In this document: positions 62,412 through 64,000 of the stretch, one piece after another
How positions within the stretch are numbered: position 1 is the stretch's first letter
Layout: each line of letters opens with the position of its first letter
NCBI RefSeq assembly: GCF_014647835.1
Contig: NZ_BMPY01000013.1
Location: forward strand, 62,001 to 126,000
DNA length: 64,000 bases
Reading direction: 5' to 3'
From: Microbispora rosea subsp. aerata
GTDB lineage: Bacteria > Actinomycetota > Actinomycetes > Streptosporangiales > Streptosporangiaceae
Notes under the pieces: generated by a model
Told to the model about the DNA's origin: nothing
Databases searched by the model: none
The model's input: the letters and a program-made list of their open reading frames with translations, nothing else
Made by a program: the position numbers and the translations under genes

Positions 62412-64000
62412 TCATCCGCGCGGGCGAAGGCGGCCGTCGATCAGCCCCTCGACGCCGAGACGGGCCAGCGCCTCCCCCGCGGCGACCGCCTCGCGCAGGC
62501 CGTCTTCCAGCGCGAGCAGCCGCCGGAAGGCCGCGCCGTACGTCCGCTGGACTTCCAGGGGCAGTTGCGGGACGCGGGCCCGGCGGGCCTCCACGCGGCT
62601 GCTGCCGAGATGCGGCCGGCCGCCGCCCGCCGCGTAGCGCAGGAACCCGGCCAGGAACTCGGCGTCCACCCTGGTCGGCTCGACCCGGAAAAGGCTCAGA
62701 TGCGGGCCGAGGACCGCCCCCTCCACCGTGACCACCCGGGCGGTGACGGCAGACGCCACCACGTCACCCGGGTGCGCGGCGACCAGGCCGGGGGCGGGCG
62801 GGATGCGCCGCGACGGCGCCGTTCCCGCCGCGATGTCGTCGGCCGTCAGCACGGGCACGCCGCCCTCGGCGGCCCCTCCGGTGCCGACGTCGGCAGGGGT
62901 GTCGGCGGGCAGCGCCCGCAGGGTCGAGTGCCGGATGGTGAGCAGCCCCGATTTGGCCATCTCCGCCACGGTCGCCCACGACGCGTCCCAGCCCGCCTCG
63001 CCGCCGGTGAGCACCTCCAGGTCGGGCACGCCGTCGGCGAGCGCCGCGACCGCCTCCCGGAAGCGCTCCCTGGCCGCGGGGAAACCCCGGGTGTCGACCC
63101 GGGGCGACAGGTGCCGGGCCGGGCACACGTTCACCTCGTCGTCCAGGATGTCGATGATCCGGACCGTACGCCCGACGGGCGGCGGCTCGTCGGCGAGATG
63201 GGCCTGCCAGGCCCGTTCGACGGAGGCCAGGTCGTCACCCGCGTCGGCCACCAGGATCGTCCCGGGCCGCCGCTCCCCCGGCTCGGGGCGGCGCAGCAGC
63301 CACAGGTCGGGGCCGCCCGGCGCCAGCGTGAAGACCGCGCGCAGCGCGCCCGCCCGCAGCAGGTTCGCGCGGATGCGGCGCCCGGGGCGGCGGCCCGCGG
63401 CGGCGCACGGCATCAGGACGGCCACCAGTCCGCCGGGCCGCACATGGGCGAGGCAGTGCTGCACCCAGGCCAGCTCCGACTCACCCCGCGGGGGCATGCC
63501 GTACTGCCAGCGGGTGTCGCCGACGAGGTCCTCATGGCCCCAGGCGCGCTCGTTGAACGGCGGGTCGCACACGACGGCGTCCACGAGCGCGTCCCCGAGC
63601 CCGTCCGCCGGCCGGTCCGGCGGGAACGCGTCGTGCCGCAGGGCGTCGCCGGGGACGACCCGGGCGTCCCGTCCGCGCAGCAGCAGCCGCAGCGCCGCGA
63701 GCAGCGCGACCGTCTCGTTGGCGTCCTGCCCGAGCACCCGCACGTCGTCGCGCGCCCCGGCGGCGTGCAGCAGGAGCGTTCCCATGCCGCACGCGGGGTC
63801 GAGCACCGTGCGCGCCCCCGGGCAGGTCAGCCGGGTCATCAGCGCGGCCACGTCGGACCGGGTCACCGCCAGCCTCCGGCTGTGCGCCTCGGCGTACCGC
63901 TCGCAGAGGAACTCGAACGTGCTCGCCGCGCCCTGCCGTTCCGCCATGCCGGCGACCAGCCGGAGCAGCCCTGGCTCCAGCGGCGCGGCGTCCCGCGGGG
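62412..64000 (-). CDS. Second orphan N6-adenine DNA methyltransferase, 5' end outside window
   Basis: The frame is open to the window edge, so the N-terminus is missing; at least 529 residues are visible. It is a paralogue of the methylase at 5255-7249: TFEFLCERYAEAHSRR, motif I DPACGMG, motif IV DPPF in VCDPPFNERAWGHEDLVGDTRWQYG, and the same C-terminal HsdS-like part (LPLEVQRTYGAAFRRLLALEDGL). Motif IV has Asp where the other copy has Asn. No restriction subunit is visible; the neighbour downstream is the soluble kinase. Confidence 0.88.
   Translation of the reverse strand, partial: PRDAAPLEPGLLRLVAGMAERQGAASTFEFLCERYAEAHSRRLAVTRSDVAALMTRLTCPGARTVLDPACGMGTLLLHAAGARDDVRVLGQDANETVALLAALRLLLRGRDARVVPGDALRHDAFPPDRPADGLGDALVDAVVCDPPFNERAWGHEDLVGDTRWQYGMPPRGESELAWVQHCLAHVRPGGLVAVLMPCAAAGRRPGRRIRANLLRAGALRAVFTLAPGGPDLWLLRRPEPGERRPGTILVADAGDDLASVERAWQAHLADEPPPVGRTVRIIDILDDEVNVCPARHLSPRVDTRGFPAARERFREAVAALADGVPDLEVLTGGEAGWDASWATVAEMAKSGLLTIRHSTLRALPADTPADVGTGGAAEGGVPVLTADDIAAGTAPSRRIPPAPGLVAAHPGDVVASAVTARVVTVEGAVLGPHLSLFRVEPTRVDAEFLAGFLRYAAGGGRPHLGSSRVEARRARVPQLPLEVQRTYGAAFRRLLALEDGLREAVAAGEALARLGVEGLIDGRLRPRG

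Overview
The window is high-G+C DNA (roughly 70% or more by eye) with actinobacterial hallmarks: GTG and TTG starts, many ATGA/GTGA stop-start overlaps, promoters whose -10 box lies about 7-12 nt before the start codon (leaderless mRNAs), an Scr1-type XRE regulator beside an RsbW-like ATPase, DUF6082/DUF6158 proteins, and an mre/rod wall cluster. A filamentous actinomycete of the Streptosporangiales is the best guess, by gene content only. No rRNA, tRNA, CRISPR array, integrase or intact transposase was seen.

Layout. 1-9.5 kb: end of a sugar ABC permease gene, uracil-DNA glycosylase, a His-tailed small protein, MOSC, coiled-coil and secreted proteins, a MazG-like pyrophosphohydrolase next to an orphan N6-adenine methylase, a NYN protein and a GMC oxidoreductase. 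9.5-10.5 kb: remains of an AAA ATPase/RloB (AbiL-like) defence pair jammed against treZ. 10.5-17 kb: glgX-treY-treZ, the glycogen-to-trehalose route. 17-23 kb: HxlR/NmrA divergon, a two-component system, a Pro-rich membrane protein and a DUF305 lipoprotein. 23.4-26 kb: a LacI repressor gene overlapping a Ser/Thr kinase gene, with the same perfect palindrome at both ends of the pair. 26-27.6 kb: a lower-G+C patch of gene debris (two oppositely oriented Uma2 pieces, a frameshifted DUF6082 gene). 27.7-41.6 kb: a probable alpha-1,3-glucan utilisation locus: binding protein, two permeases, GH13 glucosidase and GH87 glucanase in one leftward operon, then LacI, a second larger GH87 with two discoidin-type modules, and a paralogous LacI. 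42.6-44.4 kb: small-protein operon, a broken Scr1-type regulator and a degenerate ATPase. 44.4-53.9 kb: MFS transporters, PH-domain pair, agmatinase, MocR regulator with a carboxymuconolactone decarboxylase-like gene, and a beta-lactamase-fold lipoprotein. 53.9-60.1 kb: mreB-mreC-mreD-mrdA-(77-aa ORF)-rodA. 60.1-64 kb: DUF2293 protein, a soluble Ser/Thr kinase and a second N6-methylase that runs off the window.

How the parts fit. The GH87 enzymes should cut alpha-1,3-glucan outside the cell; the ABC system would import the oligosaccharides and the GH13 enzyme would split them to glucose, under two near-identical LacI regulators. The rightmost 6.6 kb of this locus lies between the arms of a ~392-bp, nearly perfect inverted repeat built on ~56-bp and ~82-bp tandem units, which is the most striking structure here. 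The mre cluster is a tightly coupled elongation module with two oddities: an 88-bp tandem duplication of the mrdA ribosome-binding/start region and a Lys/Ala/Glu-rich tail on MreC.
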